Source of the DNA: Himantopus leucocephalus | Taxonomy: Eukaryota > Chordata > Aves > Charadriiformes > Recurvirostridae | Assembly (NCBI GenBank): GCA_003993805.1 | Contig: RSEF01000004.1 | Location: 71,380,879-71,444,878 of the forward strand | DNA: 64,000 nt | Direction of reading: 5' to 3' | Part shown: one piece after another, positions 24,440-35,490 of the stretch | Numbering within the stretch: position 1 is the stretch's first letter | How the letters are laid out: every line of letters starts with the position of its first letter | Program-made: the position numbers and the translations under genes | The notes under the pieces: model-generated | Databases searched by the model: none | What the model was told of the DNA's origin: nothing | What the model saw: the letters and a program-made list of their open reading frames with translations, nothing else

Positions 24440-25180
24440 CTAATATAAAACTGTTCCTTGGAGATTTTCCCTTTCAGACAAACCTACTATCCTGACTCAC
24501 AGTAGAGATGAGAGACAACACAAAGAGAGTTAACAGCACTTTTTAAAAGAAAACTCTTTTTTAAGGTAGCAGAAAGCTTCAGGGCTTATCATCTGCTGTA
24601 CCTTAGTTTGTTGGTTATTTTTGTGTGTGTACGCTGGACCTGACCGCTGCATTGCTTGCCAGAAGCATGTCTCCCAACTAAAGCAGAGTGTATCGCATCG
24701 ATTGTACGCTATCTCTTAATGGTTTCTAAGCAGTGACTTCATCAGGGCTCTGACATACAGTTAGTGGTTTGTGCAGACTAAATAACATTATGCAGAACTT
24801 CCTTTGTTCTAAAGGCTGTTTTTCATGTAGAGGAGGGATCCAAGGCTTATCCCAGACTAGGTCCCTTTGATTAAACACAATGTAATTCTATTTTTCCGCT
24901 GCATGCCAACAATAATCACCATATCTATCAGTTCAACCACATAGCTGTCAAATTTAGATGCTGCGTTTACTTTTCTAAAGCCATTAACAACCAGATTTGT
25001 TCACTTAATTTCACTGTAGTTACAAGACAGGGCCTTCTTGTGGACTTCTTGTGCTTCTGTCACATCTAATTTGATCGTTTTCTGCTAAGTTGAAGTCTAA
25101 CCTGCCGGACTTTAGACAGATCAGAAAACCGTTTCACTCTTTCATTGACATCTAATCTCTGAAATAGAAACATTTGTGAA
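24440..25180. promoter_or_regulatory. Possible conserved regulatory element
   Basis: A 700-base unique block with no simple repeats, closed reading frames and many short AT-core motifs (ATTAA, TTTGATT, TAATTT, AACAAT) interleaved with GC-containing sequence. It looks like a vertebrate enhancer-type conserved element. This is an impression from texture only; no ortholog could be compared. Confidence 0.2.
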
Positions 25181-26039
25181 CAGACGTGTTCTCTGAGTGA
25201 TCCACTCCATTTCTGCTATAACACAGGAGGGGAAAAAAATATGATCCCACATTTTCCAGACAGCAGTGTGAGAGCTGCGACCGTATGCAAAGAGCCAGAA
25301 GAGACAAAACGCTGAAGGAGGAATCCAAATGCTACCAAATCACATAAGTATTTAAAGATATTGTTTTTATCCGTAGTCAAGCCCTTCCCTGTCACCAAGT
25401 GCGTCTCCACAGCCTGAGGCAGAGAGCTGCCAGGAAGTTTTCTTGGGGGTCGTAGCACCCCACGCAAGAGCCCTGCTGCCAACAAGAGTTTCTTTATTTT
25501 GCTGTTTACGTGTTGTTTAACAGTCTTCTGCTAATGTGCCTGAAAGTCTGGAGCTGGCTTGCACCCAGCTGTGTAGCCATAGGCCTTGTTCCTTTAAACT
25601 CCCCAAAGCTCTTTTCTCCCTGTTTTTCATTATTTGTCCCCTTTTGCTGCAGTTCCCTGGCCAGCCCAGCAGTGAACAGCAACAAGGTGGTGGTGTGGCT
25701 CCAGCGCCCCTGCCCCGCTCAGGCGTTGCGACCACAGTAAAGGGAGGTGGCCCATCATCCCCCGTAGCACGTGCTGGTAACCCGCTGCTCCTCCTAGGGG
25801 CACAGGGAGCCGGGCAAGATCCAGCTGCCTCTCATGGAGTCACCAGTGCCCTAGGGGAGGGTAGGGAGAGGTGGTAGCAATGGGTTTGACAGGAGGTTTT
25901 GAAGAGACTGAGGGTCAGGGTGAGGACCTGGGTTTGGCTGCGGAGGAAGAGTTCAAAATTAAGAGATGCGCGAGTTGTGCAGAGAGGTATGCAGGGAAAA
26001 TTGTCTGAGCATCAGCCCCGGGCGGACATGAAACTCAGC

Positions 26040-26600
26040 AGTCTTCCCGGCTTGATGAATGTCTGCCATTTTGACAGGAAATGCCAAATGCCTTGAATTA
26101 ATTATGGCTCTAACGTTTTCCTGCTGGAGAGAGCGCTTTGGCCCATTTGAAATAATGAAGCTTAGACAAACAAACAAGAACTGAAAAGGCTAAAGTCATT
26201 GCTGTTAATCTATCTTCGATGAAATTAATGGATATTTCCCCTCCTGCCCCCTTCCCCCTGCCCCGGTTTAATTCTACGGAACAGAGCCCATATTTCAAAG
26301 GATTTCGCTGTAGCCTCTCCACATAAAAGCCTCAAAGAACAAAAGAAACTGGTAATTCAGCAGCAATAATCAATAGATGTGAAGTGGTGGATTTAAGGTG
26401 CCTTAGAAAGCTGCACCAGATAAGCAAGCAAGGCTGCTGCTGGAGAAGTGTTGGCAAAAGTGGTACCACACAGGGACAAGCAAATTATTGTGATCATCCC
26501 AAACCATCCTTTAAGAGGTAGTAACGTCGGAGCAAATTAGAGCCGTCAAATGGAAGATTAAAAAAGAAATAAATTTCGAGACAGAGAGAGGTTTATATGG
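26040..26600. promoter_or_regulatory. Possible conserved regulatory element
   Basis: A unique block with a TAATTA homeodomain core at 26099-26104, further ATTA cores, and a SOX-like AACAAAAG at 26338-26345. The frames that cross it (65 to 72 codons) have no domain. An inference from motif clustering only. Confidence 0.2.
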
Positions 26601-27246
26601 GAGGGCCACGGAAGGCTAGAAAAAGCACAGAAGAAAACTAGTAGCAAAATCCCGAATGGTTCACTGCCATTCAGAAACACTGGAAAAGCAAACATTCACC
26701 AGAAATTATTGTTCTCAGGTTCCCTGAGGGGAAAGAGTATCTAGATAAGACACGCTTTATGAAGGAGTTATCACATGGACCTTCAAATGAAATGCTGATA
26801 TTTTCTTTAAAGGCAGAACTTCCAATGCAAAGAGTGAACATTGGCCCTAGTGTGGGGATTGTCTCCTTATAAACAGCAGGGAGAAAATAACACGGCTGAA
26901 ATCCTTAACTATTATTCAACAACACTGAGTTTAGCTGTGCAGAATGATCAGGAAAACTTCAAAGGATTTTGAATTTTGGTGAGAGAATGAACTAATGCCA
27001 AGTCCACTAAAAGATACTGCTCCCTCCCAAATTACAGTTGATTTATAGAAGTGAGTGTTTTCATCCCAGACAAAGTACCTGCCACAAAGCTACTGGGCAG
27101 ACTAGAAGAGTTTTAAAGGATTGTCCCTCAAGAATGATCTCTGTCCAGATATAAAACATCATTTAAACACAATAAACCAAGTCGTCTGCTCAGGTGATTA
27201 TTTGGAGCACAAGTTTTGATTGTGTTATTGATAGCTGCATTTTCAC

Positions 27247-27262
27247 TTTTTTTTTTTTTTTT
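27247..27262 (+). repeat. Poly(T) tract, T16
   Basis: Sixteen uninterrupted Ts. The adjacent minus-strand upstream sequence shows no recognisable retroposon body. Confidence 0.9.
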
Positions 27263-30200
27263 GCAAAATCCTTTTCAAAGTTTGGCTTGAAATGAGTTTG
27301 TGATTTAAAAGACCCTCTGTACATATACAGAATGTTTTATATTTAACAGCTATTTTCACTGATCTACAAATTCCAAAGCAAGACAGCTCTTAATTCAAGT
27401 AGCATCCATATTCCCACAGTCAAATTTCTTTGCAAGCTCCCAGGAAATACTCTCTTTTCCAGCAGAGGGGAAAAGTGATACAGGATAAATGATCAATTAG
27501 GAAATCTCCTGTTCTTTTATCTGTCCCCAACTTTACAGGAGAATCTGAGGAAATTGTACCCGGACTGGGACCTGTTGGGGCAGCTTGGCTCTCTCCCAGT
27601 GAATGCACGTGGATTTCTTTCTGCTGGGAGCAAGGTGCACACCTGCATTTCTCCTTGAGTCAGAGTCAGGGTGGGCCCAGGCTCCCAGGAATGCCACTGT
27701 ATGTTATGGCTGTGTACATCAGTCCCCATCTGGAGAGTGCCAGCAAGCCTACTTGATTTTCCTGCTGGAGAAATAGCAAGTTGTAAGATTTTAAGGTACT
27801 AGAGGAGAAGGAAACTAGAGTGACACCTGGCTGTGCTGAAAATTACCTTGTGATACAAGAAAGCTGCCTGTGACATTTCCCAGAAAAGCTAACTTGAAAT
27901 GTGCTTCCGAAAGTGGTTTTCAGCACACAAGCTGGCATTTGGGCAAAGCCCAGCTTTACCCAGGAGACTCTCTGTCCCCATTCTATCGAAACGGTAGGTA
28001 CGTTTTTCAAAATCTATATTGTATAACCACAGACATATGTTTAAACATGCCCCGTTTGTTTATTCATCTGTAGCCACTCCTCTGACATATCTGTACAGAT
28101 ACCACCAGCCAGGCAACCACTGGGCACGTGTTTGTGCTGGTGCCTGGTTTACAAATGCTGATCATCTACTCGCACGGGTCAGGAGCACACGGAGACATGG
28201 CCACAGTGTGGACTTCATTTTAGTATCTAACCAGGGTGCTAATGTTCATTAATTAATGACAGTGCTCAGAGAAAAAGTTATTCAGTGCAGGTATTTACTT
28301 TTAGGTTGTTTCCTAGAACCAAGCATCAGAGTAGCAGAAGGGAAGGAAAAAGTCCAAAGGCAAAAAGAAGTCCAAATGGTTACTTTTTCCACAGGAAATA
28401 AAACTGTCCATAAACTTGGGGTACTGACTAGTTGTTGGTAAAATCAGTGAAGAAATAGCTAGTAACAGTGATCTGTAAGAACATCATTAGAGTTCTGTAC
28501 TAACATTCTTAATGCAAACATCCTGATTTCTAGAGTTCAGAGCATCCTTTGCGGATAACGACATTCATTCACTCACTCAGGCTTCATTTTTGCAATTAGG
28601 AGATCCGTACTTCCCCTACTTTGGAAAAAGAAAGCTGAGATTTTTCAGAAACTGAGGGCTGACAAGCTCTATTAATTATAGTAGTGAGTCTTTCAGACCA
28701 AGCCTTGCCAAAGGCCAGCGGAGCGGGTAAAATACTCCAGAAGTATAAAATACCATTTTCTGCAGCCAGTCACTGCCCTTTCATCATAAATCTCAAATAT
28801 CCTTTAACCTTTGGGATGTATTACTTTCACAAAAAATAGGAATAGAATTGCTTACTCAACTTCTCAGAGAATGAAGTGTGTGTATAGAGACAATTTTTCC
28901 CAAGACCTTCCTGCAAAATATCTTTTGGATTACTTTTCCTGTAGTACTCCTAAATTATTGCAACTGCAGCAGCCTGTCAATTACAATTACTGAGAGAGAG
29001 AGAGATGACCAGTAGGTCACTGTTCCCAGATATCCCAAACATGTCAGCTTTCATTATTGTGTCTTAATATCATCCCTTCTCCAATTGCTATTTGCACTCT
29101 ACCACACACTGGTCAGTTGCTTTTTGGGTGAAACTCTTAGTTATTGAGTAGGACTGATTTATAGCTAGGAATAAAAATGCATTCTTGAAAGCAGTAAGGT
29201 GACTGGTAAAAGCTATGGTTTGGGTTAAAACATAATTAAATGTCTAAGCTGCAGTTAGACTTGTTGTCTCTTGTTTCCCAAATCATTGATCTCCCCCATC
29301 GCTCGCAGCTCTCCTATGACTTCTGGATCCAGTGCCAAAACCTGACGTTGCATCGCTGTGCTCTTACAAACCGGTACAGAAAGCAGAAGTCCTTTGGCCC
29401 TCAATTTTGGGCAAGTTTTCCCCAAAAGATGATCCTTTCAGGAAGCGTGAACCCGCGTGCCCAGCGGTGACCTCTTATTGCAGCTGCCGTGTGTCTTAGG
29501 GAGAACAGGAGTCAAGAAAGGCAAACTTCTGTCCTTCTTCCTCTCTGTCCCGGAGCTCCCCGGCTTGGAGGTTTGCCAGGATCCACAGCTGGGGTCAGAT
29601 AGGGAGAGCAACTGGGGTCCAAGGTCAAACTGCAGGGCTAGTGGGAGACGTTTGCTGGGGCCTGGAGGGGAGAGGAGATGGGGAATGTAATGAGCTCAGA
29701 GAATGGGGATCTCGACAGAAAAATGCACTGAGGGCAAGGAGATGAATGAACATCAGCTCTCAAAGGGCAGGGGAGTTTTCTTTTTTTCTGCAGAAGCCAG
29801 ACACCATTTCTCTATCAAGCTAGACAAACATAAGCTAGAAGAAGCAAAGCAAAAGTACATTTACTGAGTGCAAGCAAATTGAATTAAGTAATACAATGGA
29901 AATTTATTCTCCAAACCCAGCAGCTTTCCTAAAATCACCAGGAGCCAGTTTATCTTTGCTACAGGCCATCACGTGGGAAAAGCTTCCCTTCTGGCTTCTA
30001 AAATGTTCCACTATGGAAAAAAAAGATGCATTTGCTGGGGTTTTGTTGTTTCTGTTGTTTTATAACAGACAAGGCTGCGACAAAGCCCAAGGTCTGCAGT
30101 TCCCCATTGGCCAGCTTTGAGGGAATGCAGGCAAGCTTCTCCTTTCCTAACTCTGGATGGGAAAATTGACAAAAGGAGTTTCTGAAATGGGGAGAAAAGC

Positions 30201-31375
30201 TTCAGATGTCTTCTGCAACAGGAGAAGCAGAAGGCTAGAATGGGCCATTTCTAATAAAAATTGTGCCAGGAAGGGTAATCAGAAAGGTTCTTTGGATTAC
30301 AGTGAGGCTTTAATTGATAACACAGTCAACAAAGAGACAACTCCACAGGGATGCTCAGATGTGGTCAAGATGGGCTTCTTGCAAAGTTAAGTCAACATGG
30401 CACTGAAAAAGCAGCCCCCGAGCCCTGGGGCCGAGGCCGTTCCAGGCCACCGCACTCGCCGCGGGGAATCTTTTTGCAGTGGCTTTTTGCCATGTGTCAG
30501 CCCTTTGTTTCGCTATCTTCCAGTAGCCTCCTGCGCTCCTTGGTCGCACCGCCTGGACATCTACCTACAGCAGTGTCTGCCAAAGGAAAAGCCAATGGTG
30601 GGAATGGCAGCCAGGATGTGGGCAGTTGGATAAGGACAAGCGTGGAGACAGGGAAAGAGGGTGGGAGCTGAGAGAGGTGTTGTGACCAAAAACCGGAGAA
30701 ACCAAAGGAAGGGCGTGCTCACTGCAAGGCAAAAGTTGAGATATGAGGTACTATCCCAAGATGGGACCTGTCCAACATTCAGTGAGGCTCAGGGACCTGA
30801 CCAAGAGAAGAAAGCAAGACTAGAAGACAGAAGGTGGGAAGAAAAACACGTGAGCACAAGACTCAGCAACACACACCAGGCAAGGCATCACATCTGGCTC
30901 TGTATCTACTTAGATGGAGGAGCTGCCCACACTCAGGACATCAGAGTAGGGGTGCTACACTGTGGAGTGTCTAAGCACATGCAGTCTCTCAGGGGACAAA
31001 GCTGTGGCCGTCTGCACCCTGATTGCCTGGGTGAGCTGAGAGGGGTGAAATGGACCTTGCCCATCTTTCTGGAAAGTGCAGGTGCTGATATGAAATATAG
31101 CTGCTCTACCTGAACAACCATATAATCCCCTGTTTGCTACAAGGCAAGATGTGCCTCATATGAAGAGACGTGCTTAGCATCACTCCCTGCTTAGCTTCAA
31201 GCTAACGGTGAACAAAGGGGAATTCTCAAAGAAGAAACTTTGAAGCCTCTTTTTTTCCACCCCTGCCCCTGTACGGAGCAGTCCTGCACGTGCTGGGCAG
31301 TTGCAAATCCGCCCTCCGTTTGCACAGCTGTGGGCCCTGCAGTTTCGCGCTCCCACAGAAAGATCCATTTGCCTC
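27263..31375. other. Non-coding stretch, no gene recognised
   Basis: No gene was recognised. The 150-codon frame at 30661-31113 (plus) is rich in charged residues but shows no domain and has no convincing splice sites. A CpG-containing GC-rich patch lies at about 30405-30470 but is too short for a CpG island. Confidence 0.5.
28992..29005 (+). repeat. (GA)7 microsatellite
   Basis: Seven uninterrupted GA units. Confidence 0.9.
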
Positions 31376-31394
31376 ACACAAACAAACAAACAAC
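31376..31394 (+). repeat. (CAAA)n microsatellite
   Basis: A short run of CAAA units (ACACAAACAAACAAACAAC). Confidence 0.8.
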
Positions 31395-34300
31395 ATACCT
31401 TTGGTATGTTATTAAGGAGGAAAGGCACTTCTGTTTGCTATAAAAAAAGTGAGTCAGGTTTCTTTACTACTTTCTTCTCATGCGATTGGACATCAGAGAG
31501 GCTGACAAAAATCATTTTCCAGCAAAAGGAATCCCAGTTTCTCCAATTATTTTGCAATTATTTTCTTACAGGCAATCCCTCCCATATTAAGAGTTTTCCT
31601 CCTGTGTCTGCAGCTGCTGGCCCCAGCCCACACCTCCCCTTCTCTGAGTTTTGCAATGAGCCAACCCCAGGAGGTGGCCCAGGCACGACCATAAGCTCGG
31701 TTGATATCTGAGCCGTGTTACTGAAAGCTGCTCCAGAAAGAGGCGGCGCAGAGGAGCAGATCCTCTGAGCCCTTACCTAACAAGGGAAATTACAAATTCT
31801 GCACTCCTAAAAGCACATGGGAGGTGAGACTCTCAGATGTGTCAAAACAACCAATCTAGCCATCAATCTTTTCCTACAAGGCTCGTGCAACCGCCCCTTT
31901 GCCATGCATCCCTAAAGTGCGACTCTCCTGACTTTATAAAACTATATGAGCTAAAATACTGGAAAGCCAAGCAGTGTTAACAGGCAATAAGACCTGTCCC
32001 CTTTCATTATATTTGCAAAACAAGCATGTTTTGCGAATATGGACGTTTTGCAGTGGTACAGGGCAAACTGCAATTCACCCTCTGCTCTAGGCAGACTAAG
32101 CTTCTGGACTGCTTTCCCCACAACAGCAAGGTAACAACACTATATGAAGGATAAAAAAGTGATTGGGTAAGAAAATACTCTGAATTTGGAATTAAATGGA
32201 ACCTCAGACCAAACCAGCAATAAAGATACCTCCTGAATCATTCACTCTGCTGCGTTTTTGGCCAAGGAAAGTGGTGTAAAGCCAGCCCATTGAGTGGCTT
32301 CACCATGTCCTTTCGTGCCACCCATCTGCACAGGACCAGCTCTGCCACTCAGCGTGGAGAAAAGAAGGTGACAGTTCCCCCCTCGCCTGCTCCTCCACTT
32401 CCTGAGGAGCTCCTGGTGTTGCTCTCAGCTGAGGTCTTCCAGAGGGCTGTTACTCTGCTCAGTCTTTTTGCCTGAGCATGGAAACTCTTTGTGCTCTCTT
32501 TCTCCGTGCAATACTGCGCTACTGCATCCAAGCTGGGCTGGTTCTACACAAAGTCCCTTTTCCATAGGCATTTTCCCAAATTTCTGCATACTGATTGTTG
32601 ATAGCTCCTTGCCTTTGATACACTGAGCTTTATGATGTCAAAAAGCAGAGCCTCCTGCTCTGTGTAACAAGCCACGTACATAAATTTTGACAGAGGAGAG
32701 AAAAAGAAAACAGCAAAAGATCTGGCCCTCTTGAATGGAGAGAGCACCAGGATGCTGTTCTCTGTTCACATATAAGAACGGCAAAAGGCAGCACAGGTCC
32801 TTGTCCCCAGCTCTGCATCACCAGTAGTGCAAAATCACCTGGAAAACTCAGTGAATCTAGGAACTGATAAAGCCTGAAGGAATGGGAAGAGGAATGCCCC
32901 CTACCAGGTGCTCTGGTCAGTAGAAAACCCAGAGGGAGAAAATATCTATTTACACCACGTGGATCTGACCAAGGACCAGTGAACCCAGACCCAACTTGCA
33001 GCCCCAGCACCATCTGCTCTCCCTCTTGCTGGGTGCTTTGGAGCCTGGCTGACCAGTCCTTCCCTGAGCAGGCTTTGCACCTATGGGTGGAAGCTCCTCA
33101 AGAGCCTGGTGCCATGAGGTCCCTGCTGGGGAAGCAGCCCGGAAGGGGACCAGGGAACGCCTCTTCTCCACTGTCCCCTCCAGGTCCCGTGCGACCTCCA
33201 CATCACACTTCACTTCTTTCCTTTGGAAAAGGGATGTCGCTGTCACTGAAACCTTACAAGGTGGTGGATTCAGTATTTAGCAAACCCAGTGTCAGCAGAG
33301 TCTTGCTGGTCCCATTTCTTTGCTTGCACTCCAGGACATAGGGCACATCAGCTTGGTGCACCATGGTGCAGGTGAGGACACCCCAAAAAAGCAAAGCTCT
33401 CTGCTGTGGGGTTTGCTGGCGAGTATCAGGGCTAGTACCAGGTTTATACAGGGAATGAATTCAACATCGTTGTGGAAATGCATGCAGGAAACGGAGCAGC
33501 CCTCAGACTGCGGGTGAAAACAGGGCCCATTTTTAACAGGATGCAGAGAAGCATGACAAATCACTAAGTGTGGTTTTATGGGCTTGTGCGCTTTATTGTG
33601 CCATTTTTTTCGAAGCTTCTGTCTTCAGATGTTGGCAGCAGGTGACAAGCTTACTAGCCAGTTATAAAGAGACAACTGCGCGGGTACCACTGCGCAGTGT
33701 AAAACCAACCTCTTGCTCATCTTTAAAACAAAACAAAAAGGGAGCTCAGAAATTTGGGGGCAGAAAGTTCCAGGGAAGAAAGGGCAACAGAAAAAATAAG
33801 AAATGGCAGTGGCTCAGCAGAGGACGCTAACGATTTGGAGTGTTTTCCTTTGCAAACAGTGAAATGAAGGATAGGAGTGATGACAAACAGAGATAAGGGG
33901 AACCTATCAACATTCCTTGTAAAGCATATGGCCCTGTAAATGAGAGTTCACCGCCTGATAGCAACCGTTATTGTACATTCTGGATGGTGTGGGACTTTTC
34001 AGCAGATGCTGCCGAATCTGCCTCACCCACCCTGCGTTTTATTATACGGATTACAGCCTTCAAAGCTGTGAGCTGGCTTTCTTTAGATTTTTTTTTAAAA
34101 AAAANTCTGAGCTGCTTTCGAGCTGACTTACGAATAGCGTGACCCTCCGAGAGCTTCAGCCGGAGCATCCTGCCTTTTGTTTATTTCTGAATTTCTCCTC
34201 AAGTTGCTTAAGACTGAACAAGCATGGAAAAAAAACGAAAAAGCACCAAGCTGGAAATCAATATCGCAATAACTTTAAAACCTGTGCAAGGCTTTTGGAA

Positions 34301-34784
34301 AATTCCTGTGCTGTTAGCCATGGTTTGCAGGGAAAGACGCAGCAAAGCCTGGCAGGGGCTGGGGGTCTCCACCCTGCAGAGCCCTTTTCCCGTACTTTTC
34401 TGCCTGCTGACATTAAGTTCAAAGCCAGGCTGGGAGACCTGTTTTGTCAGATGGGGTGGGTGGCTGCTCGGAGAGGTGGTCGACAACCAGCACGTTGACC
34501 CCCATGCACAGCATCACTGGGCGCTCTGGAAAGAGACAGTGCAGCCTTGTACTCCTTATTTATTTACACAGTAGCTCATGGACATTTAAATGAAAAAAGA
34601 AAATGTTGGGAGCCCAGAGCACAATGCCACCAAAACTATTGGGTGCCAACAAAGACTGAGTAGCTAAGCCTGACGGATTCTGGGTTTCTGTGTGAAGGTC
34701 AGCTAAACAAGCTGCTTTTTTTTTTTCCTTTTTTAACTACGCATCTGTTCTAGTTTTGTTATTATTTTTTACTTGATTTATCAG
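31395..34784. other. Non-coding stretch, no gene recognised
   Basis: No gene was recognised. GC-richer DNA at 32940-33250 carries overlapping frames of up to 127 codons on both strands with no domain. A single N lies at 34105 after a T-run and A-run. A TTTTTTTTTTTCC-type pyrimidine tract at about 34718-34735 precedes the candidate exon at 34785. Confidence 0.5.
34105..34105. other. Single ambiguous base (N)
   Basis: One N directly after a T-run followed by eight As. It probably marks an uncertain homopolymer length or a contig join. Confidence 0.9.
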
Positions 34785-34955
34785 CAGGATACCAGAGTGT
34801 TAAAGCCTATACAAAACAGTAGCCAGCGGTCTGGCGAGGCCACCTTCAATGTGCTAGGTGTCGCCTTCAAAATAAATACGCTATCTGTTGAAGTAAAACT
34901 GAGTTTCCTGGAAGAAAGCCTCCCTTTCCCAGTCGCCTCTTGTCTTTCCCAGGAG
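34785..34955 (+). other. Candidate 171-bp exon, phase 0 at both ends
   Basis: The upstream 40 bases are T-rich and end in TTGATTTATCAG, a strong-looking acceptor with a possible branch point about 12 bases upstream. The downstream junction, CAGGAG-GTAAGT at 34950-34961, is close to the donor consensus. Between them exactly 57 codons are open (first Gln-Asp-Thr-Arg, last Ser-Gln-Glu). A length divisible by three with phase 0 at both ends fits a cassette exon. The peptide has a Thr-Phe-Asn-Val-Leu-Gly-Val-Ala-Phe segment that could be a beta strand, but I recognise no family. No partner exon was identified. Could be chance or a non-coding RNA exon. Confidence 0.25.
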
Positions 34956-35311
34956 GTAAGTTTGCGGCTGGCTGAAATGTATTCACACACTCACCCAGAG
35001 GGTGAGGAGATGCAGAAGTGGTCCAGCGAGGATGGCCATCTCCCCTAGAGGTGGTTACCTCTGGCAGGGACGGCTCGCAGCAGCACAGGCCATCGCCGAG
35101 GAGAGGGAAACACGCCCCAGTTCAGCTGAAGTTTTGCTTCCTCCTTGGAGGACCTGGCATGTTAAAACAACTAGCCTGTTTTCTATAATTTATTTCTTAT
35201 CTGCTATATATCTCTACTATATCACGGCCCACTTCAGAAACACAAGGAAGTTTTGAGACCTTAATTAGAAAATATCAAATTAATTAAGAACTTTTGAAAA
35301 CAAGCATGTCA
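34956..35311. other. Non-coding stretch, nothing recognised
   Basis: No gene or repeat was seen between the candidate exon and the CR1 scrap. The sequence becomes AT-rich after 35170. Confidence 0.5.
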
Positions 35312-35354
35312 CGAATCATAGAATTGTTGAGGTTGGAAGGGACCTTTAAGATCA
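35312..35354 (-). mobile_element. CR1 LINE 3'-end fragment, cut by gap
   Basis: The bases AATCATAGAATTGTTGAGG followed by TTGGAAGGGACCTTTAAGATCA match the reverse complement of the CR1 LINE 3' end, the most abundant retrotransposon in birds. CR1 copies end in short TGATTCTATGA-like repeats, of which one unit is visible at 35314-35325. The element therefore lies on the minus strand. It runs into the N gap, so its full length is unknown and the rest of the copy probably lies in the gap. The sequence after the gap is A-rich and not recognisably CR1. Confidence 0.85.
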
Positions 35355-35454
35355 NNNNNNNNNNNNNNNNNNNNNNNNNNNNNNNNNNNNNNNNNNNNNN
35401 NNNNNNNNNNNNNNNNNNNNNNNNNNNNNNNNNNNNNNNNNNNNNNNNNNNNNN
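35355..35454. other. Assembly gap, 100 Ns
   Basis: Exactly 100 Ns immediately inside a CR1 copy, which suggests that the repeat broke the assembly. Confidence 0.98.
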
Positions 35455-35490
35455 AAAAAAGAAGAAGAAAAAAACAAAAGCAAGCAAACA
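35455..35490 (+). repeat. A-rich low-complexity stretch at gap edge
   Basis: Purine-rich (AAG)n- and A-run sequence directly after the gap, grading into CAAG and CAAA units. It may belong to a simple repeat that extends into the gap. Confidence 0.7.

Larger units (their letters stand above)
23506..27246. other. Non-coding stretch with probable regulatory character
   Basis: No gene was recognised. From about 24180 to 27246 the DNA is unique and free of recognisable transposons, and carries many ATTA/TAAT cores (for example TAATTA at 26099-26104) and SOX-like motifs (AACAAAAG at 26338-26345). This texture is typical of conserved non-coding elements near developmental genes, but conservation cannot be measured here. 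A GC-rich part at 25500-25880 has overlapping frames without any domain. Confidence 0.45.

Noticed and set aside
30405..30480. Possible CpG island promoter
   Set aside because: The CpG-rich stretch is under 100 bases, far below island length, and its flanks are ordinary.
30661..31113. 150-codon plus frame rich in charged residues
   Set aside because: Not recognisable. Composition follows the purine-rich DNA, and no splice sites or second exon were found.
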